NCBI GenBank assembly: GCA_045597045.1
Contig: JAZODN010000083.1
Coordinates: forward strand, 1 to 36,456
DNA: 36,456 bases
Source of the DNA: SIG588 sp045597045
GTDB lineage: Bacteria; Bacillota; Clostridia; Oscillospirales; Acutalibacteraceae
Reading direction: 5' to 3'
Under the pieces are notes generated by a model that saw nothing but the letters and a program-made list of their open reading frames with translations, made no database searches and had not been told where the DNA came from. Below are positions 15,992-23,935 of this stretch, piece by piece; the first letter of the stretch is position 1; every line of letters begins with the position of its first letter. The translations under genes were made by a program, and so were the position numbers.

Positions 15992-16012
15992 AACGGTTGT
16001 AAGTCCTTTCGT

Positions 16013-18040
16013 TTACTCCGCAGCCACCGTGGTGGTCGCTTCGGTTTCGGATTCGGTGGTGGTGGGCGCCGCGGTCGTGGTGGTTTCTTCCACCGTGGTC
16101 GTCGTGGCTTCGGTCGTGGTGGTCGTGGCGGCTGTGGTAGTAGTTGCCTCCATCGTGGTGGACGCCGCGGTTGTGGTGGCCGTCGTGGTGGTCACGGTCG
16201 TGCTGCTCGACGGCTTGGTGGTCGTGGTGGTCGTCGTGGTGGTCACGGTCGCGCTGCTCGACGGCTTGGTGGTCGTGGTGGTCACCGTGGTGCTCGACGG
16301 TTTAGCGGTTGTGGTGGTCGTGGTGGTCACCGTGGTGCTCGACGGTTTGGTAGTGGTGGTGGTCGAGGTAGGGGTAGACCCCAGCGTAGTGGTTGTGGTG
16401 GGGGCGGTTGTTTCTTTCACGCTCACGCGCAAGCGCACGGTGTTGCCGCGCGCCAGCACGGTGCTTTTCGCCGGACTGGAACTTTCCACTTTGCCGAATT
16501 CCACGGCGGTAACCAGCACTTCGTCCACCTGCACTTTAAAGCCCAACGCTTCCAAATACGCCACGGCGTGATCGCGTTCCCAACCCGACACATCGGGCAG
16601 GGCAATGGCTTCGGGGCCGGCGCTCACAATGACGTACACGGGTTCGGTTACGTCGGCTTCTTCTTCGCTCGTCGGGGTCTGCGAGATCACGGTGCCGGCC
16701 GGCACTGTGTCGCTGTATTGGAAACCGTTCAATTTAATTGCGCGATTTTCCACGTATTTGCCGCGCAGAGCATCGTAGCTTTGGCCAACTACATTCGGCA
16801 CCGAGCCCATGGTGTTGGGATCCAATACGTCGGTCTGGTCGGTGATGATGATGGTGCCGGTGGGCATGGTGGTGGTAGCGTTGGTGGGGTTGCCTTCTGC
16901 CGGAGGCGGTGCGGTCACACGGCCGAGCGCGAAACCAAGCAGCGCAAGCAAGATGCAGGCAATGATGCCCACGGCAATATACACGCCGATCGGAGGGCCT
17001 GACGGCTCCAGTTCATATTCAATGTTTTCATCCTCTCCGTCTTCGGAGGTTTCCTCGTCTTCCAGCAAGGCGGCCACAGCCGGCGCTTCAGCCAAGCGGT
17101 CGCGCAAAAGAGCCAACGAAGACAGGCGCTTTTCCACGCTGGGCTGCAACGCGCTGAACAGTGCGGAGGCCACGTGTGGCGGAAATTCGCTCGCTACTTC
17201 CGAGGGGACCGTGAGATCGGCGTTGGTCATGGGACGCGTTTCGCCGTCCGGCAATGGCGTGCCGACAAGCGTGCGGAAGATGATGGCCGCCACGGCATAC
17301 ACGTCGGCCGTGGCCGAGGGAGTGGTGCCAAACGCATACTGCTCGGGTGCCGCATAGCCGCCGGGCAGATCGGCAGTAAGCTCACTGCTGGCGCAGCGCG
17401 CCTCGGCGATCGCAAAATCGTTCACGTGCAGTTTGCCGTCATCACCCATGATCAGCACTTCGGGCGAAAGACCGAGATGCAACACACCGGCTTGATGCAG
17501 CGAGACGAGCGAGTTCAGCAGCGGAATAAAGAGAGGACGCACGTCATCCCACAGCATACGGCCGCCGCGCGCTTCCAAATACTGAGCGAGGGTGACCCCT
17601 TCGCACCATTCGCTCACGGTGTAAGCGGTGGCGTTCTGCTGGAAGATATCGTAGGTCGGAATACTGGCAGGCAGGTCGCGCATGCGCGCCACCACACGGG
17701 CGTGGGCCAAAAACTTGTTCATGTAATCCGTATATGTCTGCTCGCAGCCGCGAATGGGGCGCAGCGAGAGATCTTCGGCCCGTTCACAAAGGGTACGCGG
17801 AAAGAATTCGCGCACGGTGATAGCGGCTTTCAGCACGGTGTCATAACCCATATACACCGCAGCGTCGCCGCCGTCTTTCAAAAGGCGGCCGATCATATAG
17901 CGCTCGGACAGCACCGTGCCGAGAGGCATGGTGTGCGGAGGGTTGGCGATGGCCGCATCGTCTCCGCAATGTGCGCACACCGTTTCACCTTCGTTCAACG
18001 GCTGCATGCAACGCACACACAAATGAGAAAAATTCGTCAT
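16013..18040 (-). CDS. membrane PASTA-type Ser/Thr kinase homologue, predicted pseudokinase
   Basis: A 675-aa protein from ATG 18040 (AAAGGA upstream); 19 extra codons to 18097 are less likely. Order: zinc ribbon (C8, C11, C22, C25); kinase-like domain about 45-315; acidic linker; membrane helix about 351-373; two PASTA domains about 414-480 and 484-552; Thr-rich tail 553-675. The kinase fold is recognisable (REFFPR, APEQY at 231-235, DVYAVAAIIF). However, the catalytic loop HRDxxPxN reads HLGLSPEV (188-195), losing the catalytic Asp. The ATP-binding Lys is Arg (ITVREFF, R77), the Gly-loop is broken (KDGGDAAV) and DFG is DFA (208-210). It should sense muropeptides or lipid II through PASTA without phosphorylating. 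It heads a transcript that includes the DEAD-box gene. Its codon pattern is normal apart from the Thr repeats. Confidence 0.9.
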   Translation of the reverse strand: MTNFSHLCVRCMQPLNEGETVCAHCGDDAAIANPPHTMPLGTVLSERYMIGRLLKDGGDAAVYMGYDTVLKAAITVREFFPRTLCERAEDLSLRPIRGCEQTYTDYMNKFLAHARVVARMRDLPASIPTYDIFQQNATAYTVSEWCEGVTLAQYLEARGGRMLWDDVRPLFIPLLNSLVSLHQAGVLHLGLSPEVLIMGDDGKLHVNDFAIAEARCASSELTADLPGGYAAPEQYAFGTTPSATADVYAVAAIIFRTLVGTPLPDGETRPMTNADLTVPSEVASEFPPHVASALFSALQPSVEKRLSSLALLRDRLAEAPAVAALLEDEETSEDGEDENIEYELEPSGPPIGVYIAVGIIACILLALLGFALGRVTAPPPAEGNPTNATTTMPTGTIIITDQTDVLDPNTMGSVPNVVGQSYDALRGKYVENRAIKLNGFQYSDTVPAGTVISQTPTSEEEADVTEPVYVIVSAGPEAIALPDVSGWERDHAVAYLEALGFKVQVDEVLVTAVEFGKVESSSPAKSTVLARGNTVRLRVSVKETTAPTTTTTLGSTPTSTTTTTKPSSTTVTTTTTTTAKPSSTTVTTTTTKPSSSATVTTTTTTTTTKPSSSTTVTTTTATTTAASTTMEATTTTAATTTTTEATTTTVEETTTTAAPTTTESETEATTTVAAE

Positions 18041-18063
18041 ACCGACAGTCCTTTCTGTATTGG

Positions 18064-18085
18064 GAGCCGACCGCACGGTCGGCTC
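18064..18085 (-). promoter_or_regulatory. 5' leader hairpin of the pseudokinase mRNA
   Basis: Perfect inverted repeat GAGCCGACCG (18064-18073) / CGGTCGGCTC (18076-18085), between the expected transcription start near 18102 and the start codon. It may stabilise the mRNA 5' end or act as a binding site. Confidence 0.5.
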
Positions 18086-18108
18086 GGATTCACACATTAT
18101 TGTACCTT

Positions 18109-18137
18109 ATTATATATAATCCTGCAGGCAAAGTCAA
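18109..18137 (-). promoter_or_regulatory. promoter for the pseudokinase / DEAD-box operon
   Basis: On the minus strand TTGACT (18132-18137), 17-nt spacer, TATAAT (18109-18114). Confidence 0.8.
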
Positions 18138-18612
18138 GCGAAACCGCAGAAACTTTCGTGTACCTGAAGGGATAAACGGAGAAAGAGGCCACCACTGCAA
18201 GCTGTGGCATTTCCAATTTTTCCAAAAATGAAAGCTTATGCGCAAAAAAGAAAAATTATGCGTCTAAACATCGCGAAAGTTGCCTAAAATGAAGGTGAAA
18301 CGGCCGTTTTAACCCCGATTTTGGCCCTTTGGTATGGGGAAATTCAGCCGAATGCACAAAATATCGCGAACAAACGTTCTCGCCGAAATCCGTTTCCAGT
18401 TTTGTAAATAAATGGAAGACAAAAGCGGAAAATCCACAAAATTGACGTAAAAAGTGGAGGGGTTGTCGGCGAAATGTGAAAAAAACGCCCGGGAGAAGGG
18501 GGCAGAGCGCAAAAACAAAGAGGCCGCTTTTTTCTTGATTTCCGTTGGGGCTTGTGGCGCAATCGACGGGAAAGTTTGTGCAAAGATACTAAAAAATCGC
18601 CTTTTGAATTGG
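18138..18612. other. 475-nt intergenic region without a recognised gene
   Basis: Between the divergent promoters of the pseudokinase and the YabE-like gene. It is AT-richer than the flanking genes. A minus-strand frame of 135 codons (18309-18716) and plus-strand frames cross the promoter and look like chance. A near-match to a Gram-positive LexA box, CGAACAAACGTTCT, lies at 18367-18380. A small hairpin GCCAC/GTGGC lies near 18189-18209. No tRNA or known riboswitch is recognised. Confidence 0.4.
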
Positions 18613-18641
18613 TTGACATCACTCAATGCTTTGCGTATAAT
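18613..18641 (+). promoter_or_regulatory. sigma-A promoter for the YabE-like gene
   Basis: Exact consensus TTGACA (18613-18618), 17-nt spacer, TATAAT (18636-18641). It rules out the upstream-extended reading frame from 18454. Confidence 0.88.
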
Positions 18642-18696
18642 GGCAACGATGCGTTTTTCCCAACCTACGAACTGTATATACAGAGAGGAGTGTACG

Positions 18697-19743
18697 ATGG
18701 GTACGCGACAAAACAATCGAAAGGAAACCGGTTACCAGCCGTTTTGGCGCAGCCGTTGGGCGGCCGCCGCTATGCTGTCGGTGGTGAGTGCGGTGGTGAT
18801 CACCTGCTTGCTGTCTCACATGCAGGCCTTTACGGTGCTGGATGGCGGTGAACGGTTTGTGATATCGGCGCTCACCAGCGACCCGACGGAAGCGGTGCAA
18901 CTGGCCGGTGTGGCCATGGGCGAACATGACGACATGCATCGCAACGGTAACGAGCTGACCATCAACCGTGCGTTTGCGGTCACGGTCACGGTGGACGGTG
19001 AGACCAAGCAGCTGTATCTTACGGGCGGCACGGTCGGCGATGCGCTAAAGCAGGCCGGTGTGGACGCCAACGATTACCGTCTGGTGAATGCAGCGGTGAC
19101 CGATACCCTGGACGCCGGTGCCGATATCTGTTTGGAGAGTGTGCTGAATTATACGGAGCGCACTGAGACGGAAGAGATTCCCTACACCGTAAAAGTGGAA
19201 TATACCCCCGATATCGCCAAGGGGCGCACCGTGGTGGTGCAAAAAGGCGAAAAGGGTCAGGTGATCCGTGTGGTTCGCGATACGCTGGCCGATGGCGAGG
19301 TCGTTTCCTCGGTGGTGCTCAGCGAGCAGCGTACCGAACCGACCGAAGAGATCCGTTTGGTCGGCACCACGGTGGGCATGGCCATGTCTAAAGCACCGTA
19401 TGAGATTGAACTGGATGCGCTGGGACAGCCGGTCGGCTATGAAGCGCTTAAAGTGGGTCAATGCACCGCCTACACCAACGATCGCGGTTTGGCAGGCGAG
19501 TGGACCTCCACCGGCCGCCGTGCAGCGGTGGGCGTGGTGGCGGTGGATCCAAAGGTGATTCCCTACGGAACCGAACTGTATATTGTATCGGCCGACGGTT
19601 CGATCGTGTACGGCTATGCGATCGCCGGTGATACGGGCGGCGCACTGACAAGCGGCCGCGTGATGATCGACTTGTTTATGGATACTTATGAGGATTGTAT
19701 CCGCTTCGGTCGCCGCGACATGAACGTATATATCTTGAACTAA
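18697..19743 (+). CDS. YabE/Rpf-like cell-wall protein: DUF348, G5 and 3D domains
   Basis: A 348-aa membrane-anchored, extracytoplasmic protein; ATG 18697 follows GAGAGGAG. A signal anchor spans about 21-41. A DUF348 ubiquitin-like domain lies around 85-145 (AVTVTVDGETKQLYLTGGTV then GDALKQAGV). A G5 domain lies about 150-230 (TEEIPYTVKVEYTPDIAKG, VVQKGEKGQ). The 3D domain is residues 256-348, with three conserved Asp at about 284 (VAVDPKVIPYG), 312 (AGDTGG) and 325 (VMIDLF). These 3D domains resemble the MltA/expansin catalytic fold and are linked to peptidoglycan cleavage in YabE and resuscitation-promoting factors. It is monocistronic, between a consensus promoter and a long terminator. 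Peptidoglycan remodelling is a good inference; the exact bond cut is not known. Confidence 0.92.
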   Translation: MGTRQNNRKETGYQPFWRSRWAAAAMLSVVSAVVITCLLSHMQAFTVLDGGERFVISALTSDPTEAVQLAGVAMGEHDDMHRNGNELTINRAFAVTVTVDGETKQLYLTGGTVGDALKQAGVDANDYRLVNAAVTDTLDAGADICLESVLNYTERTETEEIPYTVKVEYTPDIAKGRTVVVQKGEKGQVIRVVRDTLADGEVVSSVVLSEQRTEPTEEIRLVGTTVGMAMSKAPYEIELDALGQPVGYEALKVGQCTAYTNDRGLAGEWTSTGRRAAVGVVAVDPKVIPYGTELYIVSADGSIVYGYAIAGDTGGALTSGRVMIDLFMDTYEDCIRFGRRDMNVYILN

Positions 19744-19790
19744 AAACAAACGGCACTGTATCCCACGATACAGTGCCGTTTGTTTTGTGT
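19743..19790. terminator. terminator of the YabE-like gene
   Basis: A perfect 20-bp stem, arms 19743-19762 and 19767-19786 (core ACGGCACTGTATC / GATACAGTGCCGT), with A and T tracts suited to both directions. Confidence 0.9.
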
Positions 19791-19817
19791 TTTGGTAAAA
19801 AGTTTATTTTGCAATAA

Positions 19818-19851
19818 AACGAAAGCGCGGCATCGGGTGATGCCGCGCTTT
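19818..19851 (-). terminator. terminator of the antiporter gene
   Basis: AAAGCGCGGCATC (19822-19834) pairs with GATGCCGCGCTTT (19839-19851). On the minus strand it is followed by CGTTTTATT. Confidence 0.8.
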
Positions 19852-19855
19852 GGGG

Positions 19856-21127
19856 TTAGTTGCGAATCGTTTCGCCACGGGCAGAAACCTTGCCTTCCGG
19901 TTCGATCTCGCCGGCATGGGTAAGTGCCACTTTGGTGAGATAGGGGCCAACCAGTTCGTAAATCAGCACCGAGAAGAGGGTGATGTTAGCCACAAACAGG
20001 CCGCATTCGCCGAGCGTTTCGGCTTTGATAGCCATGCCCAGCGCCACGCCGGCTTGCGGCAGCAGCGTGATACCGAGGTATTTCACGATGGTCGGCTCAC
20101 ACTTAGCGGCGCGTGCGCTGAAAGCCGAGCCGGCGTATTTACCCACCGAACGGAAGAGGATATACACCGCGCCGATCAGCACCACCGTCCAGTCACGGAA
20201 CACGGCCAACTCCAGTTCGGCGCCGCTGATGACGAAAAACAGTACAAAGAGGGGGGCGGTCCAACGGTCAACACGGCCCATCAATTCTTCCGAGAAATCA
20301 CACACGTTGCAGAATACGGTGCCCAGCATCATGCACACTAAGAGAGAGGAGAAAGCCACGTGCACACCGCCCACGTGGAATTCCAGCATGGAGAGTGCCA
20401 CCGTGAGAAACACAAAGGTGACCGACATGGCCAAACGCTTGGAACGCGAATGGAAGAAACGCTCAAAGAAGGAGAACAGCAAGCCCATCACCAGACCGAG
20501 CAGCAGCGAGCAGATCACTTCCAAAATCGGTTCCAGCACCACCGAGAGTAAGTCAACCTGCCCCATGACCAGCGCTTTTGCCACGCCGAAGGAGACGGCG
20601 AACAACACCAGACCCACGGCATCGTCCAACGCGACGATAGGCAGCAGCAGATCGGTCAGAGGGCCCTTGGCTTTGTATTGCCGCACCACCATCAAAGTGG
20701 CGGCCGGTGCGGTGGCAGAAGCCACGGCACCCAACACGATCGCGGTGGGCAGCGGCAGTTTGTCCGGCATCAGAAAGTGCAGGCCGATGAGCGCACCGTC
20801 CACCAAAACGGAGGCAGCCACCGCCTGGAAAATGCCGATGATAGTGGCCTGCTTGCCGGTCTTCTTAAGCTGCGACCAGCGGAATTCGTTGCCGATGGAA
20901 AAGGCGATAAAGCCCAGTGCCACATCGGCCAAGAGGTCGTAGGTGTGGATGTCTTTCATGCTGGTGAAACCGAGTCCTTCCACCCCGAAGGAGCCCAGCA
21001 CATACGGGCCGACCAAAATACCGGCCACCAAATAGGCGGTGACAGCCGGTAACTTGAGCCACTTGGCCGCGCGCGAGAGCATCAGGCCCGCAAACAGCGC
21101 GACCGAAAGAGTTAACAGCGTTTGCAT
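19856..21127 (-). CDS. CPA2-type cation:proton antiporter (Na+/H+ exchanger family)
   Basis: A 423-aa polytopic membrane protein of the PF00999 fold (KefB/NapA-like). Typical features are TAYLVAGILVGPYVLG in the first repeat, ALGFIAFSIGNEFRW, SATAPAATLMVVRQY in helix 4 (the unwound-helix T-A-P/D region) and ALDDAVGLVLF with the paired Asp residues that carry ion and proton. The length equals a transport domain alone: no TrkA-N or TrkA-C regulatory domain is attached. AAGAAGGG sits upstream of the ATG. The gene has its own promoter (21164-21192) and terminator. It is likely a Na+/H+ or K+/H+ antiporter for pH and ion balance; the ion is not decided by sequence. Confidence 0.92.
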   Translation of the reverse strand: MQTLLTLSVALFAGLMLSRAAKWLKLPAVTAYLVAGILVGPYVLGSFGVEGLGFTSMKDIHTYDLLADVALGFIAFSIGNEFRWSQLKKTGKQATIIGIFQAVAASVLVDGALIGLHFLMPDKLPLPTAIVLGAVASATAPAATLMVVRQYKAKGPLTDLLLPIVALDDAVGLVLFAVSFGVAKALVMGQVDLLSVVLEPILEVICSLLLGLVMGLLFSFFERFFHSRSKRLAMSVTFVFLTVALSMLEFHVGGVHVAFSSLLVCMMLGTVFCNVCDFSEELMGRVDRWTAPLFVLFFVISGAELELAVFRDWTVVLIGAVYILFRSVGKYAGSAFSARAAKCEPTIVKYLGITLLPQAGVALGMAIKAETLGECGLFVANITLFSVLIYELVGPYLTKVALTHAGEIEPEGKVSARGETIRN

Positions 21128-21163
21128 ACGTATACCCTTCTTTGATTACAAAATACGTTATTG

Positions 21164-21192
21164 ATTGTAGCCCTTTCAAATGGGAAAGTCAA
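21164..21192 (-). promoter_or_regulatory. promoter for the antiporter gene
   Basis: On the minus strand TTGACT (21187-21192), 17-nt spacer, TACAAT (21164-21169). Confidence 0.75.
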
Positions 21193-21205
21193 GAGAAAAA
21201 ACAAC

Positions 21206-21236
21206 AAAAAACCGACCGCGAAAGCAGTCGGTTTTT
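21206..21236 (-). terminator. terminator downstream of the Dabb gene
   Basis: AAAAACCGAC (21206-21215) pairs with GTCGGTTTTT (21227-21236), followed on the minus strand by TTGTTGTTTTTT. Confidence 0.82.
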
Positions 21237-21251
21237 GTGGGAAAATGCGGT

Positions 21252-21548
21252 TTAAAAATCAAGACACAGGCGCGTTTTTACAAACGGGCGCACAAATCCG
21301 TCGGCGGCGGCTACGTGGGCAGGGTGCACGGCGTAGGCCGCCGGTGCGTCGGCACTGTTCAGCACCGAGTTCAGCATCGCGTCGGCATTCGAGGTGGCCA
21401 GTCCGTCGATGTGCACCGTGAGCGATTGCAGGCCTTCCACCGTGCCGACCGGCGCTTCCAGTTCCCGTTTCATGTTTTCGCACACCGTGCGTTTTTCTTT
21501 GGCAGTGAGTTCGTCTTTCAACTGCCACAAAATAACGTGTCGCACCAT
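21252..21548 (-). CDS. Dabb (dimeric alpha/beta barrel, stress-responsive) domain protein
   Basis: A 98-aa protein. MVRHVILWQLKDELTAKEK is the typical Dabb opening (hydrophobic strand, then a helix beginning T-x-x-E-K), and the C-terminal half has H-P-x-H-V-A-A-A-D-G-F-V-R-P-F. This small ferredoxin-like fold dimerises; members range from stress proteins to small-molecule enzymes, and the substrate cannot be assigned. AAAGGGAG lies 10 nt before the second of two overlapping ATGs, and only the second opens the Dabb frame. It follows the foldase lipoprotein's terminator with no promoter of its own, so it may depend on read-through. Confidence 0.88.
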   Translation of the reverse strand: MVRHVILWQLKDELTAKEKRTVCENMKRELEAPVGTVEGLQSLTVHIDGLATSNADAMLNSVLNSADAPAAYAVHPAHVAAADGFVRPFVKTRLCLDF

Positions 21549-21568
21549 ACATGGTTCACTCCCTTTAA

Positions 21569-21604
21569 AAAATTACGGGCAGCCGCGCCTGCGCGACCGC
21601 CCGT
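21569..21604 (-). terminator. terminator after the foldase-like lipoprotein gene
   Basis: ACGGGC (21575-21580) pairs with GCCCGT (21599-21604), with further GC pairing inside and, on the minus strand, a run of T at 21569-21574. Confidence 0.6.
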
Positions 21605-21611
21605 GTGTTAA

Positions 21612-22940
21612 TTATTCACCGAAAAAGGCTTTGCGGAACTCGCGCGGATCGCCGGCCTTGATGGCGCGGTCGTTCACTTCCACCGAAAGGGTGTCCATCT
21701 TCGCAACGATCTCTTTGTTGAACTCTTCGAACTTCAGCGAGTAGAGAATGCTCTCCACCTTCTCTTCATAGAAGTCGATCGGGTTGCCGTCTTCGTCTTT
21801 GCCGCGGTCGGCTTCGGGATCCATACGCAACACCAACGCGATGGTCGGAGTCTTATTATCGTCTTCGTATTCCAGAATTTTGATCTCGTCGAACTTCATC
21901 TCTTTAATGAGCTTTTCGAGATTTTCGTTACCTTCGGTCGAGGAATCCACGTCCACGCGGTGATCGTGCGCTTCTTCCTCTTCTTCGTGATCGTGGCCGT
22001 CACCCTTGGTGGTGGTGGTCGTGCCGGCGGCGGTGGTGGTGTTGTTCACCGTGGTGGTCGCATCAATTGCCAGCGTTGTGGTGGCGCCGGTGGTGGTAGT
22101 GGTCGCGGCAGCAGTGGTCGTGGTGGTTGCCGGCGTGGTGCCGCCCTTGCCGGTCGTGGTGGTGGTCTTGTTGCTTTCGGCTTCGGACTTGGCCTTTTCA
22201 TCTGCTTCAAACTTGTGCAGCACGGCGTCGAAATCCTTATCCTTCTGATACATCGCGAGATAGCCTTCAAACGTCTTCTTCACTTCGGCCTTCGCGTTGT
22301 CATCCAGCTTGTTGCCCTTGCTGTCGGTCAATGCATCCGAGATGATCATGTAGCTGAGGTAGTTGTCGTCGAAGTACTTGCGGATATCCGCTTCCGGTAC
22401 TTCGCGCTTGCCACCCTGGCCGTACAGCGCATAGAACAGACCGGCTTCATTGTAATTGCATTCTTCCAACATACGGGCATAGCTCTCGTTGTTGAAGCCC
22501 AACTGAATGAACGCGTCGTTTTCCACGGCGGCCAGCTCTTCTGCCAGCGCTTTCTTATCTTCCTCGTTCAGCGAAACACCAAACTCCGCCATCATGCGCT
22601 TGACCGCCACCTGACGCACGATCGCATCCTGTGCCAGGGCCTTGATGTAGCCGGAGAGGTCGTATTTCACGTCTTCGTAGGTGTAGTCCTTGCCACTCCA
22701 GATATCGGTGTCGGTGGAATACATCTCATAGTAGTACAGCGGAGCCGAAGAGGCCGAGCCCTGCATATACACCTGATAGAAGGTGTTATACAAGAATGCC
22801 AAATATTCGCCGGTGGTGTAGTCATCGCCGTCCACCGTCATGGCGACCTTCGGTGTGGAGCAGCCGGTCATCAGCAGCGCCGAGCAAAGCAAGGCCAACG
22901 CCAACAGCACGGTGATCGCACGCTTAAAAATGTTACGCAT
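21612..22940 (-). CDS. SurA/PrsA-like foldase lipoprotein with Thr-rich and His/Glu-rich insert
   Basis: A 442-aa lipoprotein. The signal peptide has a lipobox LMTGC with lipidated C27. Residues about 30-255 form the helical SurA_N/PrsA-type chaperone region (KVAMTVDGDDYTTGEYLAFL, IVRQVAVKRMMAEFGVSL). A low-complexity insert of about 70 residues, mainly Thr with Ala/Gly, follows, then GDGHDHEEEEEAHDH, a His/Asp/Glu cluster that could bind metal. The C-terminal part (about 335-442) has the place of a parvulin-like domain, but I cannot confirm rotamase residues. It probably assists folding of secreted proteins on the outer face of the membrane. A TAGACA-17-TATAAT promoter precedes it. An insulating insert of this size is unusual for PrsA. 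Confidence 0.82.
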   Translation of the reverse strand: MRNIFKRAITVLLALALLCSALLMTGCSTPKVAMTVDGDDYTTGEYLAFLYNTFYQVYMQGSASSAPLYYYEMYSTDTDIWSGKDYTYEDVKYDLSGYIKALAQDAIVRQVAVKRMMAEFGVSLNEEDKKALAEELAAVENDAFIQLGFNNESYARMLEECNYNEAGLFYALYGQGGKREVPEADIRKYFDDNYLSYMIISDALTDSKGNKLDDNAKAEVKKTFEGYLAMYQKDKDFDAVLHKFEADEKAKSEAESNKTTTTTGKGGTTPATTTTTAAATTTTTGATTTLAIDATTTVNNTTTAAGTTTTTKGDGHDHEEEEEAHDHRVDVDSSTEGNENLEKLIKEMKFDEIKILEYEDDNKTPTIALVLRMDPEADRGKDEDGNPIDFYEEKVESILYSLKFEEFNKEIVAKMDTLSVEVNDRAIKAGDPREFRKAFFGE

Positions 22941-22987
22941 AGTGTTGAGTCCTCCTTAAATTATGCTTTATTAGCATCTAAAGTTGT

Positions 22988-23016
22988 ATTATACAGTAAA
23001 AGTACGCGTTTGTCTA
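22988..23016 (-). promoter_or_regulatory. promoter for the foldase-like lipoprotein gene
   Basis: On the minus strand TAGACA (23011-23016), 17-nt spacer, TATAAT (22988-22993). Confidence 0.72.
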
Positions 23017-23265
23017 CTGTCAAACGGCACAATATTGTAAAATTTTTTAGTAAAAAACATCAAAAGGGGTATGCTGCGCCGTTTTACGGGCAAAATATAC
23101 AGATAGCAATACGAAATTTTGTTCGTTTGCACAGTGCTCCTTTGTGGAAAACTCGGTGGAAAACGTGAAAAACCGTGTAAATACAAAGGGTATTTCCGCG
23201 AAAAAGAGCGTTTTTTCGGCTTTTCGGGGGAGTTTTCCACCAAAAAGATTATCCAAGGTGTATAG
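23017..23265. other. intergenic region with inverted repeats and DnaA-box-like motifs
   Basis: AT-rich, no gene seen. GTGGAAAACTC (23144-23154) is the exact reverse complement of GAGTTTTCCAC (23230-23240), and GGTGGAAAAC (23155-23164) of GTTTTCCACC (23232-23241). Four motifs within one or two bases of the DnaA box TTATCCACA occur at 23143-23151, 23155-23163, 23233-23241 and 23249-23257. This could be a structured RNA end, a DnaA-binding cluster or coincidence. Confidence 0.35.
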
Positions 23266-23907
23266 TTACCTTGACACGGCAACGGCAATAATGCAGTGCG
23301 GCACCTGTTCGTAAAAAAACAGCGAGGCACGGCCGGCGGTTGCCTCGGTTACCGCCACCGAGGCCGGGGGACAACGCAGCCCTTCGCCGCCCAGTTTCAG
23401 GGCGGCTTCTTTAGCGGCAAAGCGACGTGCCGTTTCGCGCGGAGTGGTCGGCGGCGTTTCGTCGGGATGCGCGATGCGTGCGGCCGTGCGGCGAAAACGG
23501 TCCGGCGAGAAGGCAGCCGCTTGCCACACCTGAATGTCGGCTCCCAACGGGCGGTCGCACAGCGCTACCAACACGTGACCGTCGCTGTGGGAAAAACTTG
23601 CAAACAGCCGCCCGTGTTCGGTGGCGATCCCTTCGGCAAAGGGTTTGCCGAGAGCGTTGGTTTTCCATTCTGCAAAGGGCGGCGGCAGAGAGGCGGCCGC
23701 TACGCTTTGAAACGCAGTGCCCTGCCCCGTTTGCCATGCTGCTGCCGCGAAAGCCAACAGCGCCGAAAGGGCGACCCCCTCCGCGCGAGCCGCGAGATTG
23801 CGCGTGGCCAGCTGTTGTTGGCGCGTGGGCGGCAGGCGGTCCCACAGGCGAGCGACCAAGGCGGTATCCGTCGGGTCGATATACGTGTAATACAGTTCGA
23901 GACGCAT
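23266..23907 (-). CDS. 4'-phosphopantetheinyl transferase, Sfp type
   Basis: A 213-aa enzyme that moves the phosphopantetheine arm of CoA onto carrier proteins. Sfp-family blocks are ASFSHSDGHVLVAL (104-116), the Mg-binding LGADIQ (D124) and RRFAAKEAALKLGGEGL (161-177, E167 and K171). In the first Mg motif the usual GxDxE reads GADIQ, so the second acidic ligand is Gln126; the family tolerates variation here and activity is still likely. The start is ATG 23907: the promoter at 23936-23964 places the transcript start near 23929, excluding the longer frame. The site AAAAGGAGG lies about 12 nt upstream. An acyl carrier protein gene at 28.9 kb is a plausible substrate. Confidence 0.85.
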   Translation of the reverse strand: MRLELYYTYIDPTDTALVARLWDRLPPTRQQQLATRNLAARAEGVALSALLAFAAAAWQTGQGTAFQSVAAASLPPPFAEWKTNALGKPFAEGIATEHGRLFASFSHSDGHVLVALCDRPLGADIQVWQAAAFSPDRFRRTAARIAHPDETPPTTPRETARRFAAKEAALKLGGEGLRCPPASVAVTEATAGRASLFFYEQVPHCIIAVAVSR

Positions 23908-23935
23908 ATGGCAAGTCACCCTCCTTTTGCTTTTG

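Noticed and set aside
16050..16375. Repeated DNA resembling a CRISPR or tandem-repeat array
   Set aside because: The repeats are irregular Thr codons inside a coding frame, with no spacer-repeat periodicity.
15653..17002. Long plus-strand reading frames rich in Gly/Arg or Val opposite the pseudokinase
   Set aside because: They are antisense readings of the Thr codon repeats; no ribosome site, and the minus strand has clear kinase-fold and PASTA homology.
18300..18420. Possible cyclic-di-AMP riboswitch upstream of the YabE-like gene
   Set aside because: Only scattered resemblance to conserved ydaO bases, and a consensus promoter lies downstream of it, so it would not be in that mRNA.
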